64,000 nt of DNA from a virus, in IMG/VR virus record IMGVR_UViG_3300021425_004462, positions 58,060-122,059 of that record. One strand, given 5' to 3'. How positions within the stretch are numbered: the stretch's first letter is position 1; each line of letters opens with the position of its first letter. The translations under genes were made by a program, and so were the position numbers. Below the pieces are notes generated by a model, which did no database searches, was not told the origin of the DNA, and saw only the letters and a program-made list of their open reading frames with translations. Positions 1 to 8,146 of this stretch are shown one piece after another.

Positions 1-1070
1 TCATTTTTTTTTGACAATACCATAATTTCATCTGCAGCTTTATCCCAATCAGAAAATTGTATCAATGGGTGATCACTGCCAAATAAATCGTTCCAATATT
101 CATCTGCCTCGATAATAGGAATGCTCCCACCCTCAATAGCTTCATATAATCTGAACGTATCTGGATTGGTGCGTCCCTTGGGGCAGATAGTAAAAATAGA
201 TTGTTCAATTATTTTTTTATACCTTATAATATCAATACTATCGTTGGATAGCCAGGACTTATTTACGTTAAGGAAATAAGGAGCGTCAATTTTGCTAAGA
301 CTTTTTATTATGTTTTTTCTATTTCCTTTTTTATAAGTTTGACCCATGAAGTTCCAGATGTATTTTTTTTGGGTCATATTAAAATATTTTTCATTCATTA
401 TTCGTGGGTACATTTTTCGATCTTCCTTTATAATAGTTCGAATACCACTATCTTTAGAACTGGTAGATCCTTTATATTCAACATTCATTTCGAAACCTCG
501 AATCAGGAAGTTGTTTAGTTTGTGATATCTAAAACAAAAAAAAGTAAATATATCTCCATACCAATGTTTTATTTCTTCTGGAATATATGTAAAGTCAGCT
601 TTAAAAAAGCAGAAAAACATTCCAGGTCCATGGTTGATTACTGTCTTATAAGGTGTTAGCTCTTTATGGTTGGGGAAATTACTATAATGAAACTCGTGAT
701 TTTTATCTGTCACAAGTTTTCCGTTTATGCTATTTGGGTCCATGAATATACCTCCAACTTTGTTGGGTATATTATTTAATATAAAATTAAATATATCGCA
801 ATCGATTAAGTTGTCGTCATTAATGATGCAACACAATTCGTTTTTAGCTCTATCTACTCCAAGGTTGGCGCTTGCATTAAAGTATAAACCTGTGCTTTGT
901 CGTAGAATTTTAACTTTATTAAAGCTGTATATCCATTCGGGAGTATTTTCGATTCTATTGTCGATAATTAATATTTCATCAATATCACCTGTGTTGTCTA
1001 AATCACAAATTAATTTTTGCATTAATTTATTGGCTTGCCAAACGGTGGGAATTATTACTGAAAATTTCAT
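1..1070 (-). CDS. GT2 glycosyltransferase with exostosin-like C-terminal half (partial)
   Basis: Reading from the ATG at 1070, the frame stays open to the window edge, so the C-terminus is missing (356 codons visible). Residues 1 to about 230 look like a GT2/GT-A transferase: MKFSVIIPT start, an acidic NDD motif at 84-86 for the nucleotide-sugar metal site, and a closing KEDRKMYPRI segment. From about residue 235 (YIWNFMG) onward it changes to the second half of an exostosin/RXYLT1-type domain, with ICPKGRTNPDTFRLYEAIEG near 294-313. The matching first half of that domain is the C-terminus of the upstream gene. The start overlaps that gene's stop by 4 bases (ATGA). A poly-T tract at 363-370 was checked and the frame runs through it. 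The family calls come from motifs and the GT2 part is the surer one. Confidence 0.8.
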   Translation of the reverse strand, partial: MKFSVIIPTVWQANKLMQKLICDLDNTGDIDEILIIDNRIENTPEWIYSFNKVKILRQSTGLYFNASANLGVDRAKNELCCIINDDNLIDCDIFNFILNNIPNKVGGIFMDPNSINGKLVTDKNHEFHYSNFPNHKELTPYKTVINHGPGMFFCFFKADFTYIPEEIKHWYGDIFTFFCFRYHKLNNFLIRGFEMNVEYKGSTSSKDSGIRTIIKEDRKMYPRIMNEKYFNMTQKKYIWNFMGQTYKKGNRKNIIKSLSKIDAPYFLNVNKSWLSNDSIDIIRYKKIIEQSIFTICPKGRTNPDTFRLYEAIEGGSIPIIEADEYWNDLFGSDHPLIQFSDWDKAADEIMVLSKKN

Positions 1071-2971
1071 TTTAAAAAATTTTTCTTGCAACCTAATGGA
1101 ATAAATGAAACGTTATCAGCGACAGCGTCGCTTCTGTAGTATTGTCGAAATACATGTTTGAAATTTTTGTAATGATCTATCTCTGCGTAGCAATGTTCGT
1201 CACTAAGGTGAACTAATATGCAGTTTTTACATTTATTGAAATATTCCTTCAGTGATTTAATTCGGTTTTTTAAAAATTGTCTAACATTTTCTTCATAAAG
1301 GTTTACATTTTTTGCATATATATCACTATATACTATAACGCTATTTTCTTGAGGGTTTTTCATTTCGATATCAAATACTTTTTCGGGATTCATGTCTTGA
1401 AATAATTCTAATATAAAATCTTCTTCATATAAGTTATTGTTTAAGAATACAATTTTTGCCTCAATAGGTTTTGTGATGGACCGCTTTAGTTTATGGAGAT
1501 CTATCGTGTTTCCCTTTGTGTACATTTTATTATTAAAATCTTCTGATAAAGAGTTTATGAAAACATTTTTTCTGCCTTGACTAAGGAAGTAATCTAAGTA
1601 TTTAAAATCTCCATAATCTTCCTTTTTGCCACAAGGAGGTAGGGGTCTTCCTGGAATTTTAATCCATAGATTTGGAATATTGAATGCATCAGCACAAATT
1701 AATCCATGTAGTGAGCTACTTACTATAGCAGAGCAAGAGTAGATTTTATCTATAACATTTTGCCATTTATCTGTGGGGTTAATTAAATGGAATCTATCGT
1801 CATCTCTGATTAAATTTTTAAAAATATCTATATTAGAAATGTGTGGCACTAATCCTATTTTTTTTCCCAGCTCTTTATTTTTTTTAGGCTTGTAAAACAT
1901 GGGTAAAAGTAAAGCCGGGTCACCGAGGTAGGTATTGCTAACATCCATTCCTGCTGAGCGTACACATTGGAGTGTTAATGGCCCCCTAACGCATCTGAAT
2001 TCATTATTGAAATTTGGTATCTTTTCTGAGTGGTGGTGTAGACCTGCACCGCAGACGATTTCTTTTTCTTTGAGATCGCCTAGAGTTGAACCTATTAGTT
2101 TAATTTGTTTATATTCACCTTTACAATTAAATTTTACGCTATCTCCGAATAAAAACTTAGCGATGGGCACGTTTAACTCGTCTCCAAAATTGCCGAAACC
2201 TTTTTTATAACGCCAGTACGAAACGTTAGTAACTTCTTTGGATGAAAATTTTTCTTTATCGTGTCTTATATCTGAGTTTTTATCAATTTCAGGGTTGTCA
2301 TTTTTTTCATGTAATTGATATGACATTAATGGGTTCAGGTGGTAAATAGAATTTGGCGCAGAGAATAATTTGTTTTGATTGAAAAATTTTTGCATAAAGT
2401 TATCTAGGGCCTCATTTATTCCTCCTTGTTCTACCCACTGACATAAAGTGGATGCTGCTTGCTTGCTTAGTATGTATGAGCTTGCGTTCATATGCCAATA
2501 ATGATCATTTTCTGAGAAGAAATTATTTTTTTTAATATTAAAGAAGTGGTTATTGTATTCTTTTGTTACCTTATGATAATGAGGTTTATTCCAGGGTTGG
2601 CAGCCACCTAGGTATATTAAGTTATAATTATTAGGTATATAATTACTGTAAACTTGATTCCAGGAATTGGTAAACCCTTTTTTAAAGACTACATCGTCTT
2701 CTAGTATTAAATAATTATCGGCCTCTCTATCTAGTGTTAGCTGTTTCCATAACCTGTAATGACTTAGAGCGCATGCTATTTCTGCTTTTGTTAGCTTATT
2801 GAAAGATTTTTTAAAAATATTTTTTATTTCTTGATTAAGTTCTAATTCTTTTGCGTTAATAGCTGGAAACCTTTCCGCTGAAAATGGTAGGTTTTTGTTT
2901 ATATGATCTAACCTATCTTTTCGTCTATCAAGGTTTATAAAAAAAGATCTACTTATTCGATTTAATTTCAT
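1067..2971 (-). CDS. GT25 / polysaccharide pyruvyl transferase / exostosin-N multidomain protein
   Basis: This 634-residue protein has three sugar-enzyme segments. Residues 1-220 are GT25 (LPS glycosyltransferase family): FFINLDRRKDR at 10-20, ALSHYRLW at 68-75 and EDD at 91-93. Residues about 250-470 are a polysaccharide pyruvyl transferase: GNFGDELN at 260-267, CVRGPLTL at 327-334, GDPALLL at 350-356 and SSSLHGL at 418-424. Residues about 500-634 look like the N-terminal half of an exostosin-type enzyme (VHLSDEHCY at 587-595, HVFRQYYRSD at 606-615, FIPLG at 623-627) and end abruptly where the second half should begin. That half appears in the next gene. The start overlaps the end of the upstream gene by 23 bases. 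It probably modifies a host-surface or virion glycan; the substrate is unknown. Confidence 0.8.
   Translation of the reverse strand: MKLNRISRSFFINLDRRKDRLDHINKNLPFSAERFPAINAKELELNQEIKNIFKKSFNKLTKAEIACALSHYRLWKQLTLDREADNYLILEDDVVFKKGFTNSWNQVYSNYIPNNYNLIYLGGCQPWNKPHYHKVTKEYNNHFFNIKKNNFFSENDHYWHMNASSYILSKQAASTLCQWVEQGGINEALDNFMQKFFNQNKLFSAPNSIYHLNPLMSYQLHEKNDNPEIDKNSDIRHDKEKFSSKEVTNVSYWRYKKGFGNFGDELNVPIAKFLFGDSVKFNCKGEYKQIKLIGSTLGDLKEKEIVCGAGLHHHSEKIPNFNNEFRCVRGPLTLQCVRSAGMDVSNTYLGDPALLLPMFYKPKKNKELGKKIGLVPHISNIDIFKNLIRDDDRFHLINPTDKWQNVIDKIYSCSAIVSSSLHGLICADAFNIPNLWIKIPGRPLPPCGKKEDYGDFKYLDYFLSQGRKNVFINSLSEDFNNKMYTKGNTIDLHKLKRSITKPIEAKIVFLNNNLYEEDFILELFQDMNPEKVFDIEMKNPQENSVIVYSDIYAKNVNLYEENVRQFLKNRIKSLKEYFNKCKNCILVHLSDEHCYAEIDHYKNFKHVFRQYYRSDAVADNVSFIPLGCKKNFLK
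1073..1079 (-). other. TTTTTTA slippery-type heptamer at gene junction
   Basis: Read on the minus strand, T TTT TTA lies in the X XXY YYZ phase of the 1067-2971 gene, one codon before its TGA stop. A -1 slip here would read AAA and then the ATG of the downstream gene, giving one continuous polypeptide through both genes. The sequence and phase are seen directly; actual frameshifting is inference, and such T runs are common in AT-rich DNA. Confidence 0.35.
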
Positions 2972-4070
2972 TTATTAATTTACTATATATATTTATATTT
3001 TTATATTCAAACGGACTAAATTGACTTAGGTGGGATCGAGCTTGCTGTGTATATTCACTTAAAGTTTTTTGATGATTTAAGATTGCATTATATAATTGAT
3101 TGGATCCCATTTTGATGTCGTGTTTGCTATAATAATATCCTATATCACATAGACTGGGGCAATTATGGATTAGGGGTAAGCCCATATATAATTGCTCGAA
3201 ATTCGCATAATTGAATTCATTATCATTCTGGTGGCTAATAACTGTACTACCAAACTTACTTAATGCATCGAGTGACCCCCATCTGTTATTAAAAAAACAG
3301 AAATTTTTCTTGCTTAAGATATTTAGTCTTTTTACGAAATTTTCAAAATATTTTCCAGTCCTGATTTTTTCTGCGCAAAAAGTATTGATAGCTCCTAAAG
3401 TGCCGGGCCTTTCGGTTTCAAGTCTTTCGCAAATCATTAAGGGGACAAAGCATGTTTTTATTGTATTTAAGTTTGGTTCGAAAATGCAGATTTTATTAAC
3501 ATAGTCAGGCTTAAAGAATGGATTTAAGTTTTTTTTATTTAGATCTTTAATTTTATCTTGAACAAAAGATGGTTCCCATATCATGGGAGTTACTATAACA
3601 TCATCCATCCCGTAGTATGTTTTTATGTATTCTATACCAGAGGAGTGATGTGGAAGGATCCATATTTGATCTATATACTTATTGGTATCTTTGGGATTAA
3701 TTTGTATATCTTGATTTTTATATCTTTCGTCAAATAAAGTATTATATGTATCTATGTATAATTTATGACCAAAATGAGCTATGATAATTTTTAATTTAGG
3801 ATTACGATCCTTTAATTCTTTATATATTTTTGCGGGGATATCGTATCCCGCGATAATTAGAATGTCTAGTTTTTCGTTTTTATCGATAATTAAATCTTGT
3901 AGTAGCATACCCTTGTGCTTAAAATGCATTTTATTTTTGGGTATATCTTTAGTAATATAATAGCATTCATGACCTATTCTTTTGAATAAATCATAAAGGA
4001 AGACAATATTTTGCTGCATTCCATTTGCCCAGAATGCAATGGACATATCGAGGGTAATTCCTATTTTCAT
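2949..4070 (-). CDS. DUF2827-like glycosyltransferase, copy B
   Basis: A 373-residue GT-B-like protein. It opens MKIGITLDMSIAFWANGMQQN, matching the 'W-x-NG-x-x-QN-x-x-FL' opening of DUF2827 proteins, which sit in surface-polysaccharide loci. The middle has ICIFEPNLNTIKTCFVPLMI and the end has NYANFEQLYMGLPLIHN, the region expected to bind the nucleotide sugar. It is a clear paralogue of the adjacent upstream gene, sharing the opening, FEPNLNT and LIHN blocks. It overlaps its neighbours at both ends (4 bases upstream, 23 downstream), so all four genes to the window edge are probably one transcript. No signal peptide or membrane segment is seen. The family is recalled from motif patterns; donor and acceptor are unknown. 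Confidence 0.7.
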   Translation of the reverse strand: MKIGITLDMSIAFWANGMQQNIVFLYDLFKRIGHECYYITKDIPKNKMHFKHKGMLLQDLIIDKNEKLDILIIAGYDIPAKIYKELKDRNPKLKIIIAHFGHKLYIDTYNTLFDERYKNQDIQINPKDTNKYIDQIWILPHHSSGIEYIKTYYGMDDVIVTPMIWEPSFVQDKIKDLNKKNLNPFFKPDYVNKICIFEPNLNTIKTCFVPLMICERLETERPGTLGAINTFCAEKIRTGKYFENFVKRLNILSKKNFCFFNNRWGSLDALSKFGSTVISHQNDNEFNYANFEQLYMGLPLIHNCPSLCDIGYYYSKHDIKMGSNQLYNAILNHQKTLSEYTQQARSHLSQFSPFEYKNINIYSKLINEIKSNK

Positions 4071-5143
4071 GACAATAATTTTTTATATTTCTCTATCACG
4101 AATGGATTGTTAGGTGAGAATTTATTAAGTATAGTTTCAGATTGTTTCTTGTATTCTTCTAAATTTTTATCGTGAAAAGTTAACGCTAGCCTTAGTGCTT
4201 CAGCGCCTTTTTTCGTATCATATTCAGGGTAGAAATAACCAGCTGATTTTATATATTCAGAGTTATGCACTAGGGGGATATTGAAATATAATGCTTCAAG
4301 ATAAGTATAATTCAGCCCGTTTAATAATTGATTTGATAGTGATACTGAAATTTTGTTCGCAAATAAATTAGTTACTCTTTGCCTGTGATTGAAATTCACT
4401 TTTCCACCTTTTTGTATATCTAGTTGCCACATCATTCTTTTGAAGAAATTAGCTTCTTTTAGTTTTGATGTGCAATAAACATTTAATGATTCAAATAAAC
4501 TTTTATCTTCCGAGTAAAGTTCTTCTGCTATCATGATTGAAGGTAGGCAGTGTTTTGTTGTGTTTAAGTTTGGTTCAAAAATTCCTATATGCTTGGGCTT
4601 ATCTTTTGAATAAAAGCAACTTTTACCGGCTTTATTCCATATCTTTTCATGCATTTTCATATATTGCGAACTCCATATATATGGAAGTTCGAGGACTTTT
4701 TCATTTTTGTAATAAGTTCTGAAATAATTGAAGGAAAATTTGTAATGAGGTGATACCCAATTTTCGTCAACTCTATATGGGATTAAGGGGGATGTTGTAT
4801 TCCAGCTTGATTGTTCTATGTCAGCTAATAATCTATTTCCATAGTGGACATGAATGTTCCTGCATGCAGGTTTAAGTTCTTTTATCTTATCTATTATTGA
4901 ATGCTTTAGCATCCATGTAGTTTGTAGGACAGCATATAGATCATCTATATAATCTAGTATTTCATGCTCTTCTAATATTAATATATCTGTAGGTGGGTCT
5001 ACGCAATCATCTATTTTGTGATTTACTGCAATTATAGGCTCGAAGCCTATGTTTTGTAAAAGTTCAGCCAGGAATACAATGTTTTGTTGCAAGCCATTGC
5101 TGAAAATTCCGTTTTTGTAATTCGCGGTCAATAATATTCTCAT
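4067..5143 (-). CDS. DUF2827-like glycosyltransferase, copy A
   Basis: A 358-residue paralogue of the next gene. It has the FSNGLQQNIVFLAELLQ opening, HIGIFEPNLNTTKHCLPSIMIAE in the middle and YTYLEALYFNIPLVHNSEY near the C-terminus, all typical of a GT-B-like DUF2827 transferase. It is the first gene of the leftmost cluster and is directly preceded by the GTGTAAAT late-type motif at 5151-5158, which begins 15 bases before the ATG with no Shine-Dalgarno site between. This places the whole 1-5143 glycosyltransferase group under late, probably leaderless, expression together with the fibre genes. It ends in an ATGA overlap with copy B. Tandem duplication followed by divergence is the likely origin of the pair. 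Confidence 0.72.
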   Translation of the reverse strand: MRILLTANYKNGIFSNGLQQNIVFLAELLQNIGFEPIIAVNHKIDDCVDPPTDILILEEHEILDYIDDLYAVLQTTWMLKHSIIDKIKELKPACRNIHVHYGNRLLADIEQSSWNTTSPLIPYRVDENWVSPHYKFSFNYFRTYYKNEKVLELPYIWSSQYMKMHEKIWNKAGKSCFYSKDKPKHIGIFEPNLNTTKHCLPSIMIAEELYSEDKSLFESLNVYCTSKLKEANFFKRMMWQLDIQKGGKVNFNHRQRVTNLFANKISVSLSNQLLNGLNYTYLEALYFNIPLVHNSEYIKSAGYFYPEYDTKKGAEALRLALTFHDKNLEEYKKQSETILNKFSPNNPFVIEKYKKLLS

Positions 5144-5150
5144 TGACTAA

Positions 5151-5158
5151 ATTTACAC
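5151..5158 (-). promoter_or_regulatory. late-type promoter motif GTGTAAAT
   Basis: In the 17-base gap between the fibre gene and the glycosyltransferase cluster. GTGTAAAT begins 15 bases upstream of the ATG at 5143. Same motif and spacing as at 8138, 10815, 54173, 58661 and 62355. Confidence 0.6.
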
Positions 5159-5160
5159 AA

Positions 5161-8124
5161 TTAATCTTCAGAAATAACAAAAGAAGCTGGATTTAATGTT
5201 GATGTATTTGCGGATCTATTTAGTTTATCTAAATTAAAAATAAAACTTCCGTCTGAATCCGTAAGTCCGCTTGAATTGCATATTGTAAATTTATTATTCA
5301 CATCGTAAGAATTATCTAATTGTATTCCATCAGAATAAGATTGATAGGTATATATTGTTCCTCCATTTGGAGCTGTACCGCCTTCAGAAACATTTTCAAA
5401 AGTTACGTTACTAGTGTTTGAAACAGTAGTTCCTATGTTAGCAAGGCCTGCCCCTAAGCTATTTGGGGAAGCATTGACTGTTCTGGATGAGAATCCTGCA
5501 AGGGTATAATTTGGATTAGTTAAAATTGAATTTGTTGTAATTCCCGCTAAATTAGTTGCAGTTACACTCCATGAAAAAGTTCCTTTTGTATCAGAGTCTG
5601 AAACTGTAATTGTATAAGAATTGCTTGTTTTTCCTGTTCCAGAACTATTTATAGTAAGAGTAGATTGGTTGCTTTGGGACGAATCTAGAGTTAAAGTTGG
5701 AGTGTTTAGCATTAACTGTGAACTTTCAAGATCGAAATTGTCTGATATTCCTGACGGTGAGCTTGATAGTTTTAAAGACAAATTGTTTATTGATAAAGTT
5801 AGTGGTGCGTTCGCTATATTTACTACATCTTGGAGTTGGATAGTTATACCATTTGATGTTTTTGTTCCTGATAGGGTGAAATTGTCAATAGATATATTAT
5901 ATGAACCACCTAGTCTAGAAACCTCTTTTTTAACTAAAGCGTACCCGTTTGAACTAACCTTGGGTGAAGTATTAATGCTTACAGTTTGCGTACCCCCTGA
6001 AGTGGGTTGTAATCCACTATGACTTAAATTTACGCCAGATGACGCAACTGCAGATAAATTTGGTTGAGAGTTGATGAAGTCTATCACTGGGCCGACATAG
6101 GGCCATCCAGCAGGGCGTTTTGGGAAATTAATTATAAGCATACTCCCGGAAGTAGTGACAGATGCAGGGTTTCCATAGTTAATTAAATTTAATCTAAGAT
6201 TTGTATAGGCTCCTTCAGCGTAAGGTCCGGTCATGGTAACTGTTACTACCCCTCCGGGTTGATTTAAAAGTGTTCTAACTGTAAAATTTCCATAATATTC
6301 TAATTCATTGTCGAATTGACTGTTGGTAGAGAAATTTAATTCACCGGCTCCGCCTAAGTTGCTATCATCTATGTAAAGAGTGTCTATGTTATTCTTTTCA
6401 AAATTAATAGTAGCGGATTCAGAATTTTTTAATGCGCTTTGATTAAGTGGATAATCTATTCCTAGTATGTTTAAGTGAGGTATTGATCCGTTGTTTAATG
6501 TCGCTGTATCTGATGTCGTAAACTTATCGCTCAGTGTGTTGAAATTGTTTTTTGCAATAAATGCCGCTGGTTGATTGCCATCTCTAGTTGAAGAGCCTAT
6601 TGAGCCGTATACGTTTATAGGAACGGTGAATTTATAACTTCCATCTGGTAGTGTTGACTTGTTGTAATTTGAATTATATGATGACTGAGATCCATTTGAT
6701 ACACCTTCATTCCTAACCGATAAAGATATATCATTTATAGAAGACCCTTTTCCGTCTATAAAAACTTCTGATTCAACTATGTCTCCAGCTTTTAACTCGG
6801 ATGAACCTATTGAATGTGGAGATGTAGCCGATGAAGCTATCGAACTTAATGAAGCTCCAGTTATCTGTGGACCATTCGCTATTTTTACTATGGCGTTTTT
6901 TCTATCAACAGCTCCGTTTCCAGATCTTACCGCAAATATTTCAATATTATTAGAGTTATTAAAAATTCCCTGAATATAATCAACTGTTTTTGTGGATTCG
7001 AATGAATTGGGATTGTTTATTGATACGTCTTGACTTGGGGTGTATAAAATTGAGTCTGTAGAACTATTCCAATTGGATATGCTATTAGAGAAGGTGGTAG
7101 ATTCTCCCTCTCTTAGTCCATCAGAGCGACCGTTATATGATGTTGGATTATTTATAGATATAATTGGGTAATCTTGGTCTACAGGTCGAGTTCCGCTTAC
7201 GTTTGAAATAACTTCAGAAGAAACGGCTTTTCCAGTAGATCCAAAAGCGTTAACAGCTTGTAGTGATACTCCATATGATCCATTTACTATATTTGATACG
7301 GTAATAGGTATTGTCGCAGTGAAGATACCGTTGTTTTCGGTTAGCGCATAACTAGTGAAATTTATTTCTTCAGCTAAACCTGATTCTAAAACCTTAATAG
7401 AATCAACATCACTTGTATCGAAGTCTGCATAAATATTTAAAATATCTCCTTGTTTTAAATGAGAGCTCCCTTGGTTTTGTCCGTTTTTCGGTGTAGAATT
7501 TTGTATAGAATCTATCCTGATTTCTATAGCTTCTGGCCCGCCTCCCGCTTCTGTTATAGGTAGAATAATACTCCTGCCATTTGCTTCTCCACTAAGTTGT
7601 GTTTTACCTTCTATGTTTACATTGTCTAGAAAACCAATAAATCTTCTTGTATGTTCTCCTAGTTGCTGTATGTTTTCAAGAGGTATTTCTTGTCCTTCTA
7701 TAGAGGCTTGCCCCAAGTAATCTCCATTGGGTCCATCCCACTGCATTTCCACTTTTAAATTAGAGGCAGATGTAACTTCAACGGAAGATAGATATAAATT
7801 TGGGTTAGGGGTATTGTTGTAATTTTTATTTGTTACTCCGTCATTGTCTATAACGTCAGAAAAGAAGACGAATTCAGCTGAACCTGACTCAATTTGAGAT
7901 ATCGATCCACCTAGTGTTCTAACGTCTACTCCGTCTAAAGTTAATCCGCTAACAAAATTTCCACTAAGGAACTCTACCGAATCCGTCGTTCTTATGTTTT
8001 GGTCCATAGAAACACGTAAACCGCCGAAATATAGGTTATCAAAAACTCCTGTAGCCCAGGCTCTTGTTATCTTACCTATGCCACCTTCACCACTGTTTCT
8101 TGGAACTAAATTTCTTGTACCCAT
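5161..8124 (-). CDS. large Ig-like virion protein, probable tail fibre
   Basis: A 987-residue protein rich in S, N, T and G, with no enzyme motif and no signal peptide. The N-terminus (MGTRNLVPRNSGEGGIGKI, then WATGVFDNLYFGGL) resembles the attachment segment that begins many phage fibre and structural proteins. The remainder alternates beta-rich stretches such as VEVTSASNLKVEMQWDGP, IKVLESGLAEEINFTSYAL and SYTITVSDSDTKGTFSWSV, which fit strings of Ig-like modules. It lies first in transcript order after the coiled-coil genes and carries its own late-type motif 14 bases before the ATG. It most likely forms part of the tail-tip fibres that touch the host surface. The exact role cannot be read from sequence, and neck decoration or another virion location remains possible. 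Confidence 0.6.
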   Translation of the reverse strand: MGTRNLVPRNSGEGGIGKITRAWATGVFDNLYFGGLRVSMDQNIRTTDSVEFLSGNFVSGLTLDGVDVRTLGGSISQIESGSAEFVFFSDVIDNDGVTNKNYNNTPNPNLYLSSVEVTSASNLKVEMQWDGPNGDYLGQASIEGQEIPLENIQQLGEHTRRFIGFLDNVNIEGKTQLSGEANGRSIILPITEAGGGPEAIEIRIDSIQNSTPKNGQNQGSSHLKQGDILNIYADFDTSDVDSIKVLESGLAEEINFTSYALTENNGIFTATIPITVSNIVNGSYGVSLQAVNAFGSTGKAVSSEVISNVSGTRPVDQDYPIISINNPTSYNGRSDGLREGESTTFSNSISNWNSSTDSILYTPSQDVSINNPNSFESTKTVDYIQGIFNNSNNIEIFAVRSGNGAVDRKNAIVKIANGPQITGASLSSIASSATSPHSIGSSELKAGDIVESEVFIDGKGSSINDISLSVRNEGVSNGSQSSYNSNYNKSTLPDGSYKFTVPINVYGSIGSSTRDGNQPAAFIAKNNFNTLSDKFTTSDTATLNNGSIPHLNILGIDYPLNQSALKNSESATINFEKNNIDTLYIDDSNLGGAGELNFSTNSQFDNELEYYGNFTVRTLLNQPGGVVTVTMTGPYAEGAYTNLRLNLINYGNPASVTTSGSMLIINFPKRPAGWPYVGPVIDFINSQPNLSAVASSGVNLSHSGLQPTSGGTQTVSINTSPKVSSNGYALVKKEVSRLGGSYNISIDNFTLSGTKTSNGITIQLQDVVNIANAPLTLSINNLSLKLSSSPSGISDNFDLESSQLMLNTPTLTLDSSQSNQSTLTINSSGTGKTSNSYTITVSDSDTKGTFSWSVTATNLAGITTNSILTNPNYTLAGFSSRTVNASPNSLGAGLANIGTTVSNTSNVTFENVSEGGTAPNGGTIYTYQSYSDGIQLDNSYDVNNKFTICNSSGLTDSDGSFIFNLDKLNRSANTSTLNPASFVISED

Positions 8125-8129
8125 TATTT

Positions 8130-8138
8130 ATATTACAC
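8130..8138 (-). promoter_or_regulatory. late-type promoter motif GTGTAATAT
   Basis: Lies in the 22-base gap before the ATG at 8124. The G is at -14 and no ribosome site fits in between, so the transcript would start at or near the ATG. Confidence 0.6.
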
Positions 8139-8146
8139 AAATTGTA

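Noticed and set aside
360-380. Possible frameshift at an eight-T tract in the leftmost gene, between the GT2 and exostosin-like halves.
   Set aside because: Codon-by-codon reading showed the same frame on both sides of the tract (CAA AAA AAA TAC). The gene is a continuous fusion that runs off the window edge.
727-1104. 125-residue plus-strand open frame.
   Set aside because: It lies opposite the GT2 coding region and has no ribosome site or family resemblance. Shadow frame.
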